The translations under genes and the position numbers were made by a program. 64,000 nt of DNA from an uncultured Pontibacter sp. (lineage in GTDB: Bacteria; Bacteroidota; Bacteroidia; Cytophagales; Hymenobacteraceae): NCBI RefSeq assembly GCF_947495565.1, contig NZ_CANLZM010000011.1, positions 1 through 64,000 on the forward strand, read 5' to 3'. Below are positions 47,563-56,777 of the stretch, in pieces. Position 1 is the first letter of the stretch. The number at the start of each line of letters is the position of its first letter. The notes below the pieces were generated by a model. The model was not told the origin of the DNA, did no database searches, and saw only the letters and a program-made list of their open reading frames with translations.

Positions 47563-48990
47563 TTAAGCGATACTCAACTTGATCATATTCGTGCGTTTCT
47601 GCTCATTTATAGGCATGCTAGCCGTGTTGATGAACACATCGCCTTTCTGTAGATAGCCTTCGTCAAGCAGCGTCTGCTTAATGTCTGCAATCGTATTGTC
47701 AGTAGACTCAAACTTGTTGTAGTAGAAGCCGCGTACGCCCCAAACCAGGTTCAGGGTATTTAATAGGCGGTGGTTTTCGGTAAAAACGAAAATGTGCGCC
47801 TGTGGGCGATACTTGGCCAGTTGGAAAGCTGTGTACCCGGACTTCGTCATGCCGATGATAGCCTTGGCGTTTGTGTCGCGGGCCAGGTTGCAGGCGTTCG
47901 CAACCAGAATGTCACTGAAGAACGTGTCGGCAGACGGGTTAGGCTGATATACTTTGTTAAATACCTCTGGGTGCTCCTCTACTGTACGGATGGTAAGCGT
48001 CATGCTGTTGATCGTCTCTACAGGGTAGGCTCCCACAGCGGTCTCTGCGCTAAGCATCAGGCAGTGCGCGCCGTCTATCACGGCGTTGGCCACGTCATTG
48101 GTCTCAGCACGGGTAGGGCGTGGGTTCACGATCATACTTTCCATCATTTGCGTAGCAACGATAACCGGCTTGGCAGCTATGTTACATTTGTCGATCAGCA
48201 TTTTCTGGATCATCGGTACTTTTTCCATGCCAACCTCAACGCCCAAATCGCCACGAGCCACCATAATAGCGTCTGTCGCTTCAATTATCTCATCGATATT
48301 TTCGATAGCCTCCGGTTTTTCGATTTTGGCTATCACACGTGTGTCTTTGCCTCGCTCGCTAATAATGCGTTTGATCTCATGGATATCCTCCACCTTACGC
48401 ACAAAAGACAGCGCCACCCATTCCACATCGTTGTCAAGGCCGAAATGCAGGTCCTTCACATCTTTCTCCGTCAGAGATGGGGCAGATACTCTGGTGTTAG
48501 GCAGGTTGATGCCTTTTCGGGGCTTTACAATGCCGCCGTATTTTACCTGCGCCTCTACCTCGTTCTTCTTATCGGTTTTGGTTACGATCACCTCCAGCTT
48601 GCCGTCATCTAACAGGATAGAATCGCCTGGGTTTACATCTTTTGCCAATTCAGTGTAGCTGGTAGCCAACTGGTCTGGCGTACTTAAAGAGCCATCGCAA
48701 ACAATTTTAATAAACTGCCCTTCCCTGATCTCTACACCTCCGTTCTCTACTTCGCCAACTCTGATCTTTGGGCCCTGCAAATCCTGAACCAGGCAGATGT
48801 TGGTGTTATGCTTGCTGTTGATCTCGCGCACACGGTCAATTACTTTTTTGTGCTCTTCGTAAGCGCCATGCGAGAAATTGAGACGAAATGCATTCACGCC
48901 TTCCTTAACAAGGGCCAACAGGCGCTCAGGGGAGTCAGAGGCTGGCCCTACTGTAGCCAGAACTTTAGTTTTATTAAATGTAACTTCCAT
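47563..48990 (-). CDS. pyk: pyruvate kinase
   Basis: It makes pyruvate and ATP from phosphoenolpyruvate. 475 residues. Visible parts are KVLATVGPASDS (8-19), FRLNFSHG, VARGDLGVEVGMEKVPMIQK (ADP/metal loop near 244-263) and the C-terminal allosteric domain. It lies 2 bp after the IPExxxVDY-family gene on the same strand, the usual pairing in Bacteroidota. The terminator is clear. Confidence 0.97.
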   Translation of the reverse strand: MEVTFNKTKVLATVGPASDSPERLLALVKEGVNAFRLNFSHGAYEEHKKVIDRVREINSKHNTNICLVQDLQGPKIRVGEVENGGVEIREGQFIKIVCDGSLSTPDQLATSYTELAKDVNPGDSILLDDGKLEVIVTKTDKKNEVEAQVKYGGIVKPRKGINLPNTRVSAPSLTEKDVKDLHFGLDNDVEWVALSFVRKVEDIHEIKRIISERGKDTRVIAKIEKPEAIENIDEIIEATDAIMVARGDLGVEVGMEKVPMIQKMLIDKCNIAAKPVIVATQMMESMIVNPRPTRAETNDVANAVIDGAHCLMLSAETAVGAYPVETINSMTLTIRTVEEHPEVFNKVYQPNPSADTFFSDILVANACNLARDTNAKAIIGMTKSGYTAFQLAKYRPQAHIFVFTENHRLLNTLNLVWGVRGFYYNKFESTDNTIADIKQTLLDEGYLQKGDVFINTASMPINEQKRTNMIKLSIA

Positions 48991-48992
48991 AC

Positions 48993-49421
48993 TTAGAAAA
49001 TCAGGTTCTCCTTAAATTTTAAAGTGAGCGGGTCAAATTGTTTTACATATTGCACCAACGGAACACGCAGAAGTTTCTGGATAATTTCCTGTGGGTGCAG
49101 CTGCTGCATTGCCCCGGTTATTTGTAATAAAAAATCATACTCTTTAATGTCTGGCAGCAAAAAAGGTTTTTTCAGGGTGGGGCTGCCAAGCGCTCTGTTG
49201 CGGAATAACCGCACCTCGCAATGCTCTGTAACCTGCTGGAAATTAGAGATAAGCAGGCGACCTTTGCCTGCCAGATCATAACATAAATCCCGCTGTTTGG
49301 CCAGGTCCAGGCCCAGTAACCTGTTCAGCGCCCACGCTAACTTATAGTCTTTTGCCGACGTAACCAAACCGTAAAGTTCAAAGCTATAGTCATACTCTAT
49401 GTGAAGGCGGTGCGTTTTCAT
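48993..49421 (-). CDS. IPExxxVDY-family protein
   Basis: 142 residues. The family is named for a short motif, seen here as LPDIKEYDF at about 89-97. It contains IEYDYSFELYGLV at 8-20 and KFKENLIF at the end. Function is unknown. It is upstream of pyk with a 2-bp gap, so the two are co-transcribed; in Bacteroidota the gene also lies near acpP-fabF-rnc, which here is divergent. Confidence 0.82.
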   Translation of the reverse strand: MKTHRLHIEYDYSFELYGLVTSAKDYKLAWALNRLLGLDLAKQRDLCYDLAGKGRLLISNFQQVTEHCEVRLFRNRALGSPTLKKPFLLPDIKEYDFLLQITGAMQQLHPQEIIQKLLRVPLVQYVKQFDPLTLKFKENLIF

Positions 49422-49514
49422 AAAAAAGATTGAAACGCTAAATTAACAAGCGCTGTCTGTAAATGGGAGCGTAAGGTATAAAACTTTTGTTACGTTGCGA
49501 ATAGAGTAATTTTT

Positions 49515-49546
49515 TTTGACATTGTCTGTTAAAAGCTATTTCTTTG
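49515..49546 (+). promoter_or_regulatory. promoter of acpP
   Basis: TTTG (49515-49518), 20 nt, TTTCTTTG (49539-49546; one mismatch to TAnnTTTG). acpP starts 28 nt after. Confidence 0.55.
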
Positions 49547-49574
49547 CACAGTGTTTTAATTAACTATAAGAAAA

Positions 49575-49811
49575 ATGTCAGAAATCGCAGAAAAAGTAAA
49601 AGCTATCATCATCGATAAGCTTGGTGTTGAAGAGTCAGAGGTTACTCCGGAGGCAAGCTTCACAAACGACCTTGGCGCTGATTCACTGGATACAGTTGAG
49701 CTTATCATGGAATTCGAAAAAGAATTCAACGTATCTATTCCAGATGATCAGGCTGAAAACATTGCTACTGTAGGTCAGGCTGTAAGCTACCTGGAAGAGC
49801 ACGCGAAGTAA
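49575..49811 (+). CDS. acpP: acyl carrier protein
   Basis: Carrier of growing fatty-acyl chains. 78 residues, acidic. The phosphopantetheine serine is Ser37 in [17 protein letters not shown]. First gene of the acpP-fabF-rnc operon. Confidence 0.98.
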   Translation: MSEIAEKVKAIIIDKLGVEESEVTPEASFTNDLGADSLDTVELIMEFEKEFNVSIPDDQAENIATVGQAVSYLEEHAK

Positions 49812-49869
49812 TATAACCTTCCTTTAGTTTATCTAGAATTTCTACTATCTATCCCTCTACTAACAGCTT

Positions 49870-51123
49870 ATGGAGCTTAAGAGAGTCGTAGTTACTGGGC
49901 TAGGCGCACTCACGCCACTTGGAAATACTGTTTCAGAGTACTGGAACGGCTTAGTCAATGGTGTGAGTGGCGCTGCACCTATCACACGCTTTGATGCGAG
50001 TAAGTTTAAGACCCAGTTTGCCTGTGAGGTAAAAGGATATGATCCGGGGAATTATTTTGACCGGAAAGAGGCTCGCAAAATGGACCTTTTTTCGCAGTTT
50101 GCGATGGTGGTGGCCGATGAGGCCGTTGCCGATGCAAATCTGATCGAAGGGAGCTATGACCCAGACCGTATAGGCGTCATCTGGGGGTCTGGCATTGGAG
50201 GGCTCCGCACCTTCCAGGAAGAGTGTGTGAACTTCGCCAACGGCGACGGCACCCCACGCTTCAATCCTTTCTTCATTCCTAAGATGATCGCCGACATCAG
50301 TGCCGGCCACATCTCTATCAAGCATGGCTTCCGCGGGCCTAACTTCGTAACTGTTTCCGCTTGTGCCTCTGCTACAAACGCCATCATCGACTCGTTTAAC
50401 TATATCCGCTTGGGTATGGCTGACGCGATTGTGACAGGCGGTTCCGAGGCTGCCGTAACAGAAGCCGGTATAGGTGGTTTTAATGCCCTGAAAGCCCTTT
50501 CTGAGCGTAACGACTCCCCTGAAACCGCCTCCCGCCCGTTTGATGCTGACCGTGATGGTTTTGTATTAGGCGAAGGTGCAGGTGCGCTGATTCTGGAAGA
50601 GTATGAGCACGCCAAAGCACGAGGCGCTAAGATTTATGCTGAGATTATCGGTGGCGGTATGTCTGCCGATGCTTATCATATCACGGCTCCTCACCCTGGA
50701 GGCTTAGGCGCTTTAAACGTTATGAAAAACGTGTTGCGCGATGCCAATATCAAACCGGAAGAAGTTGATTATATCAACGTACACGGTACATCTACTCCAC
50801 TTGGTGATATCAGCGAGGTAAAAGCGATAGAATCTGTTTTTGGTGAGCACGCATACAACCTGAATATCAGCTCAACTAAATCTATGACTGGCCATTTGCT
50901 AGGTGCCGCAGGTGCCATAGAGGCTATTGCTTCTATCATGGCTGTTCGTAACAACATGGTTCCACCAACCATCAACCATTTCACGGACGATGCAAGCATC
51001 GACAACCGCTTGAACTTTACCTTTAACAAGGCGCAGGAGCGTGAGGTGAAAGTTGCCCTGAGCAACACGTTTGGCTTCGGTGGACATAATACCTCTGTTA
51101 TATTCCGTCAATACAACGATTAG
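49870..51123 (+). CDS. fabF: 3-oxoacyl-ACP synthase II
   Basis: It elongates fatty acids by condensing malonyl-ACP with acyl-ACP. 417 residues. Catalytic Cys165 is in TVSACASATNA; the two His are in NVHGTSTPLGD and STKSMTGHLLGAAG. The stop overlaps the rnc start by one base. Part of the acpP-fabF-rnc operon typical of Bacteroidota. Confidence 0.98.
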   Translation: MELKRVVVTGLGALTPLGNTVSEYWNGLVNGVSGAAPITRFDASKFKTQFACEVKGYDPGNYFDRKEARKMDLFSQFAMVVADEAVADANLIEGSYDPDRIGVIWGSGIGGLRTFQEECVNFANGDGTPRFNPFFIPKMIADISAGHISIKHGFRGPNFVTVSACASATNAIIDSFNYIRLGMADAIVTGGSEAAVTEAGIGGFNALKALSERNDSPETASRPFDADRDGFVLGEGAGALILEEYEHAKARGAKIYAEIIGGGMSADAYHITAPHPGGLGALNVMKNVLRDANIKPEEVDYINVHGTSTPLGDISEVKAIESVFGEHAYNLNISSTKSMTGHLLGAAGAIEAIASIMAVRNNMVPPTINHFTDDASIDNRLNFTFNKAQEREVKVALSNTFGFGGHNTSVIFRQYND

Positions 51124-51863
51124 TGTTTGGGCCTTTAAAACCAGTTCGGCGCGCTTACCACAGGCTATTTAATAAAGATAAAGCATTAGTACGGTCGCTT
51201 GCTGGTATTATTGGCAGTACACCCGATAACCTGCGTCTGTACAAGCTCGCCCTCACGCATACTTCTTTTGCCAGGCAAACCTCTGCCGGCAAGCATGAAA
51301 CAAACGAGCGCCTGGAATTTTTGGGCGATGCCGTGCTTGGTGCTGTAGTGGCTGAACTCCTGTTTAAGAAGTTTCCATATGAAGACGAGGGTTTTCTGAC
51401 GGAGATACGCTCGCGCATCGTAAATCGGGAGTCGCTGAACCATATTGCCCTTAAAATTGGCTTAAATTTGCTCGTAAAGGTGGACAGCTCCGGCCATAGT
51501 ATGCGCCATAAATCAGTGAACGGCAACGCGCTGGAAGCACTGGTAGGGGCAATCTATCTGGATAAAGGCTATAACACCACCCGCCAGTTTATACTTGGCA
51601 AGCTCGTAAAACCGCATGTAGACCTGCACCAACTGGTAAACACTACGGCTAACTTCAAGAGCAAGCTGATTGAGTGGGCACAGGGGCAGAACCTGGAAAT
51701 ACGTTTCGATATCATCAAACGTAAGCAGCAGGGAAATACCACTGAGTTTACCTCCGAAGTATACATCGATGAAAAACCTATCGCCATTGGCGTAGGCCTC
51801 TCTAAGAAAAAAGCCGACCAGGCAGCCGCCGAAAAAGGGCTGGACTTCCTGAACATCACCTAA
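51123..51863 (+). CDS. rnc: ribonuclease III
   Basis: It cuts double-stranded RNA in rRNA and mRNA processing. 246 residues. RNase III signature ERLEFLGDAVLGAVVAELLF (about 61-80); the dsRNA-binding domain is at about 180-246 (EVYIDEKPIAIGVGLSKKKAD). Start is GTG at 51123, sharing G with the fabF stop. Confidence 0.96.
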   Translation: MFGPLKPVRRAYHRLFNKDKALVRSLAGIIGSTPDNLRLYKLALTHTSFARQTSAGKHETNERLEFLGDAVLGAVVAELLFKKFPYEDEGFLTEIRSRIVNRESLNHIALKIGLNLLVKVDSSGHSMRHKSVNGNALEALVGAIYLDKGYNTTRQFILGKLVKPHVDLHQLVNTTANFKSKLIEWAQGQNLEIRFDIIKRKQQGNTTEFTSEVYIDEKPIAIGVGLSKKKADQAAAEKGLDFLNIT

Positions 51864-52078
51864 TTGGTGCTTATTGATTGCTGATTTTTGGCTGTAAAGT
51901 ATACTTTGCAGCCTTTATTACTTTGTACCTATTATATTTAAACAGAGGCAAAAAGGTTTTACGTGCTTTATAGTTTGCAGAATGGCGAAGTAGGCATAGC
52001 TGCGTAACAGCAAGCAGCGATTTAACAATTCAGCAATTAGGCTTAACTTGCCTTGGTATACATGCGTTATAACCTCCT

Positions 52079-53965
52079 ATGGAAGAAACTAGACTAATGT
52101 TGGCCGCCGCCGCCCTAAACCAGACACCTATGGACTGGGCCGGAAACCTGCAAAACATACAAACGGCCATATCAGAGGCAAAACAAAACAATACAAACAT
52201 CCTGCTACTGCCCGAGCTTTGCATTACCGGCTATGGCTGCGAAGACATGTTCCTGAGCCCCTGGCTATCGGAGATGGCTTTTGACCAGCTGCTGAAGGTA
52301 AAAGAGTGGTGCGAAGGCATTACTGTGGCCATAGGCTTACCTATTTTCCTGAATCAAAGCATTTATAACACGGCCTGCGTCATCAAGAACAAAGAGATTA
52401 TTGGCTTTACGGCGAAACAGTTTCTGGCCAACGACGGTGTGCATTACGAGCCGCGCTGGTTCACTCCCTGGCCAGCCCACGAGGTGCAGGAGTTTGAAAG
52501 GCTGGGGCAGAAGTATAAAATCGGTGATATTATATATGAGGAACAGGGCGTAAATTACGCTTTCGAGATTTGTGAGGATGCCTGGCGACCAAACAGACCG
52601 GCGGAGCGCCACATGCCAAAGGGTGTGCAGCTGATCCTGAACCCGAGCGCCAGCCACTTTGCCCTGAGCAAAACCGATGTGCGCTACAGGCTGGTAGTGG
52701 ATGCATCTAAAAAGTACCAGTGCGCTTACATGTACGCCAACTTGCTGGGCAACGAAGCCGGCAAAATGATTTATGACGGAGAGGTACTGATTGCTCAAAA
52801 CGGAAAGCTGATCCGCAGAAATGAGCTCCTGTGCTTTAAGGATGTGGATATGGAGTGCGCGGAAGTGTGCTTCTCGGCACAACCTGAGATAGCCGAAGTA
52901 ATTGAGTACCTGCCGCCGATTGATGAAAACAAGGAGCTGATTGCGGCGCTCAGCCTGGCCCTGTTCGATTATATGCGCAAGAGCCGCAGCCGAGGCTTTG
53001 TGCTTTCACTGAGCGGAGGAGCCGATTCTTCTTTGTGTGCCGTGGCAGTGGCTGAGATGGTACGCAGAGGTGTTGAGAGCCTGGGTTTGGAGGCGTTTGT
53101 AGAGAAGGCCCTGTTCTTTTCGGGTGAGGACAAAGCCGGTTTAGCACAGCTGCCGCAGGAAGATGCACGGAAAGCAATTGTGAACCGCATGCTGACCTGT
53201 GCCTACCAGGGAACGGTAAACTCTTCGGATAACACCTACATTTCTGCCAAAGAGCTGGCCGATTCTATCGGTGCTACTTTCTATAACTGGACGATTGATG
53301 CAGAGGTGCAGGGTTATACTTCAAAAATTGAGCACGCCCTGGCCCGTGAGCTAACCTGGGCTCAAGACGACATCACACTGCAAAACATACAGGCAAGGGT
53401 GCGCGCACCCGCCATTTGGATGCTGGCCAATATAAAATATGCGCTGCTAATGGCTACCTCTAACCGCAGCGAAGCCTCGGTTGGCTATGCCACCATGGAT
53501 GGCGACACGGCAGGCAGCATTTCTCCGATTGCAGGTATAGACAAGGCTTTTATCCGGCAGTTTCTGGTGTGGGCGCAACAGGAGTTGGGTTACACAGGAC
53601 TGCAATACGTGAACAACCTGCAACCAAGCGCTGAGTTGCGGCCATCGGAAGAGGAGCAGACCGACGAGAAAGACCTAATGCCGTACGAAGTGCTGAACAT
53701 GATCGAGCGACTGGCTTTTCATGACCGTTACTCACCGGAGGAAGTATACGATATCCTGCTGGAGCAGAAAGTTGCCACCCCGGATCTGCTGAAGTTGTGG
53801 ATCACGAAATTCTACAGCCTCTGGAGCCGTAACCAATGGAAACGCGAGCGCTATGCCCCGGCTTTCCACCTGGATGATTATAATGTAGACCCACGCAGTT
53901 GGCTGCGCTTCCCGATACTTAGCGGAGGCTTTAAAGAAGAACTGCAGCGGATGCAGAATAAATAG
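52079..53965 (+). CDS. nadE: glutamine-dependent NAD+ synthetase
   Basis: It makes NAD from deamido-NAD, taking ammonia from glutamine. 628 residues. The N-terminal nitrilase domain has Glu46 (LPELCITGYG), Lys113 (TAKQFLANDG) and Cys165 (EICEDAWR). The C-terminal synthetase domain has PPi-loop SGGADS (312-317). A strong terminator follows. Confidence 0.96.
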   Translation: MEETRLMLAAAALNQTPMDWAGNLQNIQTAISEAKQNNTNILLLPELCITGYGCEDMFLSPWLSEMAFDQLLKVKEWCEGITVAIGLPIFLNQSIYNTACVIKNKEIIGFTAKQFLANDGVHYEPRWFTPWPAHEVQEFERLGQKYKIGDIIYEEQGVNYAFEICEDAWRPNRPAERHMPKGVQLILNPSASHFALSKTDVRYRLVVDASKKYQCAYMYANLLGNEAGKMIYDGEVLIAQNGKLIRRNELLCFKDVDMECAEVCFSAQPEIAEVIEYLPPIDENKELIAALSLALFDYMRKSRSRGFVLSLSGGADSSLCAVAVAEMVRRGVESLGLEAFVEKALFFSGEDKAGLAQLPQEDARKAIVNRMLTCAYQGTVNSSDNTYISAKELADSIGATFYNWTIDAEVQGYTSKIEHALARELTWAQDDITLQNIQARVRAPAIWMLANIKYALLMATSNRSEASVGYATMDGDTAGSISPIAGIDKAFIRQFLVWAQQELGYTGLQYVNNLQPSAELRPSEEEQTDEKDLMPYEVLNMIERLAFHDRYSPEEVYDILLEQKVATPDLLKLWITKFYSLWSRNQWKRERYAPAFHLDDYNVDPRSWLRFPILSGGFKEELQRMQNK

Positions 53966-53968
53966 TGT

Positions 53969-53998
53969 AAAGGCGCTGCCACATCAGGCAGCGCCTTT
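53969..53998 (+). terminator. terminator of nadE
   Basis: A perfect 12-bp stem (53969-53980 with 53987-53998), then TTT; bidirectional with the facing gene possible. Confidence 0.85.
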
Positions 53999-54004
53999 TT
54001 TGCA

Positions 54005-54337
54005 TCACCACTTTCCATACTTCCGCTTCAGGTGCTCGTTGGTAATTACAATACTAACCATAAAGAGCGGAAGCATCAGGCCCACCAGCACAAGTATACT
54101 TACCGGAAAAATCAGGAACAGAAAGAGGAGCCAACCTGCAAGCGCAGAAACGAAACCAATCCCGATCAGCACCTTCGCATAATAGCGGTTCGCCTCGTGC
54201 CAGTTTTCCAGGTTGCGCATAGAGTAGTGCGTCCGGAAACCATAAAACCAGTTAATTTGCTTCGGCGGCCGTGTTTTTATCAAAAGCCCGATGAGCAGCA
54301 CCAGCAAGCCGGGCAAAAGGTGTAAGAACAGCATCAT
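54005..54337 (-). CDS. SdpI-family membrane protein
   Basis: 110 residues with three helices (about 3-21, 58-78 and 79-98) and the family's NWFYGFRTHYSMRNLENWHEAN at 29-50 after the first. SdpI of Bacillus gives immunity to the SdpC toxin; most homologues have no known toxin. No toxin gene is adjacent here. Confidence 0.8.
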   Translation of the reverse strand: MMLFLHLLPGLLVLLIGLLIKTRPPKQINWFYGFRTHYSMRNLENWHEANRYYAKVLIGIGFVSALAGWLLFLFLIFPVSILVLVGLMLPLFMVSIVITNEHLKRKYGKW

Positions 54338-54405
54338 CTAAAGTATAAACTAGGTGGCATGTTGGTAGTGCGGCATCTTCCGTTTTTTCGGTGGCCTATT
54401 TATCT

Positions 54406-54413
54406 TAACTTTG
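54406..54413 (+). promoter_or_regulatory. -7 box of lgt
   Basis: TAACTTTG (54406-54413), 18 nt before the lgt ATG. It overlaps the earliest TTG of the frame (54411). A T-rich -33 region (54383-54388) is weak. Confidence 0.5.
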
Positions 54414-54431
54414 TATGATAGCATCACTTGT

Positions 54432-55271
54432 ATGAACTTATTGAACTACATTACCTGGAACGTTGATCCAGAAATCTTCAGCATCGGCCCGCTCAGTATC
54501 CGTTGGTATGGACTGCTGTTTGCATTGGGCTTTATCATTGGGCAGCGCATCCTCACTAAAATATACGTAGCCGAAGGCCGCACAGAGGGCGATGTGGACG
54601 TAATCACGATTTACATGATTATCGGTACGGTGGTGGGCGCACGCCTTGGCCATACTTTATTCTATTCTCCGGAGTATTACCTGAGCAACCCGGTAGAGAT
54701 TTTAAAGATATGGGAAGGCGGCTTGGCCAGCCACGGAGCTACTATAGGTATACTTTTCGCGCTGTGGCTTTTCAGCCGTAAGCAGAAGTTTGATTATATG
54801 TGGGTGCTGGACCGCATCGTTATTGTGGTGGCGCTCGGCGGTGCCTTAATCCGTTTAGGCAACCTGATGAACTCTGAGATTATCGGGCACCAGACAACCG
54901 TACCTTGGGCATTTATGTTTGAGCGCTTAGGCGAGAACCCGACTGTGCCGCGCCATCCAACGCAGCTATACGAATCGCTGAGTGTGTTTATGCTGTTTGT
55001 GCTGCTTTACTGGCTCTGGAACAAGTATAGAAGTGCCCTGCCGAAAGGCCTGTTGTTCGGTATATTCGTAACGGCGCTGTTTACCTTCCGCTTCTTTGTG
55101 GAGTTCCTGAAAGAGGACCAGGTGGCGAAAGAGGCAACAATGGCCTTGAATATCGGGCAGATTCTGAGCATTCCGCTTATACTTATAGGCTTGTTTATTC
55201 TGTTTAAAGTATGGCAGAACCCGCATCCGGCTTTGCCGGGCGGCAAGCCCAAGGAAAGAAGCAAAGTATAA
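54432..55271 (+). CDS. lgt: prolipoprotein diacylglyceryl transferase
   Basis: It transfers diacylglycerol to the Cys of prolipoproteins, needed by all lipoproteins in this window. 279 residues from the ATG at 54432; an in-frame TTG at 54411 lies in the promoter. Seven helices. Lgt signature GALIRLGNLMNSEIIG (about 137-152, with the Arg and Glu of the active site). N-terminus MNLLNYITWNVDPEIF. Confidence 0.96.
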   Translation: MNLLNYITWNVDPEIFSIGPLSIRWYGLLFALGFIIGQRILTKIYVAEGRTEGDVDVITIYMIIGTVVGARLGHTLFYSPEYYLSNPVEILKIWEGGLASHGATIGILFALWLFSRKQKFDYMWVLDRIVIVVALGGALIRLGNLMNSEIIGHQTTVPWAFMFERLGENPTVPRHPTQLYESLSVFMLFVLLYWLWNKYRSALPKGLLFGIFVTALFTFRFFVEFLKEDQVAKEATMALNIGQILSIPLILIGLFILFKVWQNPHPALPGGKPKERSKV

Positions 55272-55286
55272 GTAAAATAAAAGCTC

Positions 55287-55334
55287 AAAAAAAGCATCCC
55301 CTTTTGCCGCACAGCAGGAGGGGATGCTTTTTTT
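55287..55334. terminator. bidirectional terminator
   Basis: A perfect 15-bp stem (55287-55301 with 55320-55334) with A-run on one side and T-run on the other, between convergent genes. Confidence 0.9.
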
Positions 55335-55348
55335 TAAGTCTATTATGT

Positions 55349-56191
55349 CTATAAAGTATAACGGTATAAATTGCCGCCCTCGCTGGTGATGATCACAACT
55401 CCATCATCCTCAAAAGCCACTGCTTCAGTCTGTCCTGTGCCTTTGAGAGCGCGCTTTTCATACTTGCCTTTGTAAAAAGTTTCAACGCTACTGAAGCCCT
55501 GGAACAGATGCAGGGCCTCTTCACTTAACAAGGCCACGGTTTTGCCGTTCGGGCTGATGGCGGCGCTAGTTATCTGCGCTTTTAGCTGGTGGCTGCCTAT
55601 GAGTTTAGCTTTATACGTGCCGGCTCTATCAGGTACCTGGTATACTTTAGCGGTCTGGCCAAGGCCTCGGTCTTTAGAAATAATGTACAAGTTGCCACCG
55701 CTCCAGAAAAGGGCTTCGGAGTCAAAGTTTCGTTCTTTTTTCTTGGGAGGATATTTTTTCTGGTCTTCGTAGGTAAAGCGGATAGCCTGCACCTGCTCCG
55801 GCTCCTGAAGGTTAACTTTGTACACGGCAAGCTCACGACGTTTGTTATCGTTATTGCCTGTGTCGGCTATATAAATATTGCCTTCCGTATCACGTGTCAG
55901 GTCTTCCCAATCTACGTTAGGCACTTTCAGTTTGATGGTTTCCTGTAGCTTGCCCTTATTATCCAGCTTGTACAGGTTGGCGTTGTTGCCGGCGTCGTTG
56001 TGCGTCAGGTACTCTCCTGTAGCCAGTACGGCCACACCAGAGCTTTCGCTTACCTCATTCGGAAGCGAGGCCAAATGCTCCATTTTAGCAGGGCCTGACG
56101 GAGCATCTCCAAAAAGGGCATCCCGGAAAAAGAAAGTAGCAAACCCAATGAGCGCTACAAAAAGTACAGTAATTCGTATCATTAGCTTCAT
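55349..56191 (-). CDS. membrane-anchored beta-propeller-like protein of unknown function
   Basis: 280 residues from MKLMIRITVLFVALIG; an in-frame ATG at 56236 adds 15 upstream. A signal anchor is followed by a series of strands with ESSGVAV, THNDAGNNANLYKLD, WEDLTRDTEGNIYIADTGNN and a C-terminal TSEGGNLYRYTL, suggesting propeller blades. No catalytic residues are clear. Convergent with lgt. Confidence 0.7.
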   Translation of the reverse strand: MKLMIRITVLFVALIGFATFFFRDALFGDAPSGPAKMEHLASLPNEVSESSGVAVLATGEYLTHNDAGNNANLYKLDNKGKLQETIKLKVPNVDWEDLTRDTEGNIYIADTGNNDNKRRELAVYKVNLQEPEQVQAIRFTYEDQKKYPPKKKERNFDSEALFWSGGNLYIISKDRGLGQTAKVYQVPDRAGTYKAKLIGSHQLKAQITSAAISPNGKTVALLSEEALHLFQGFSSVETFYKGKYEKRALKGTGQTEAVAFEDDGVVIITSEGGNLYRYTL

Positions 56192-56317
56192 GCAGTGTAG
56201 TAGTACAGTGCTTGTATAAACGAGAAGTGCCCGCACACGTTAAGACAAAAAAGTATAAAAAGTCCTGTTATTTAATATAGGTCAAATCTACGTGACAGTC
56301 TACAACAGCTAAAGAGG

Positions 56318-56716
56318 ATGGATATTAAAAAAATAAAGGAAACTTGCCTGTATGTACAGAACCTGGATGCCAGCAAAGATTTTTACCACAACAAGCTGGG
56401 GTTTAAGGTAATTGGCGAAGTGGCGGGGCGTCACGTATTCTTCAGGGCGGGCGCTTCGGTGCTGCTTTGCTTTAACCCCGAAGCATCAAAAGAGAGCAAA
56501 AACCTGCCGCCGCACTTTGGCTCCGGGCAACTGCATCTGGCCTTTGAGGTGGAGCAGCAGCAGTACGAACCCTGGAAGCAGAAGGTGCAAGACCTTGGCA
56601 TTGCCATAGAGCAGGAGTTTGACTGGGGCGGCGGCTTCCTATCGTTCTACTTCCGCGATCCGGACGAGCACCTGCTGGAGGTAGTAATGGAGGGAATGTG
56701 GGAAAGGGGAGGGTAA
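56318..56716 (+). CDS. VOC (glyoxalase-like) family protein
   Basis: 132 residues, two babab modules. DIKKIKETCLYVQNLDASKD at the start, FYHNKLGFKVIGEV in the first module, and FYFRDPDEHLLEVV at 116-129 with the metal-binding Glu. Family members bind metals and act on varied substrates, so the reaction is not assigned. Confidence 0.82.
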   Translation: MDIKKIKETCLYVQNLDASKDFYHNKLGFKVIGEVAGRHVFFRAGASVLLCFNPEASKESKNLPPHFGSGQLHLAFEVEQQQYEPWKQKVQDLGIAIEQEFDWGGGFLSFYFRDPDEHLLEVVMEGMWERGG

Positions 56717-56777
56717 GACAATAAAATGTTACACCATAGCCTATTAGGGAGTGTATTTTGTTTCTGTTAATGTATAA

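Noticed and set aside
54005-54337. SdpI-like gene considered as toxin immunity
   Set aside because: No toxin or regulator gene nearby; likely a general family member.
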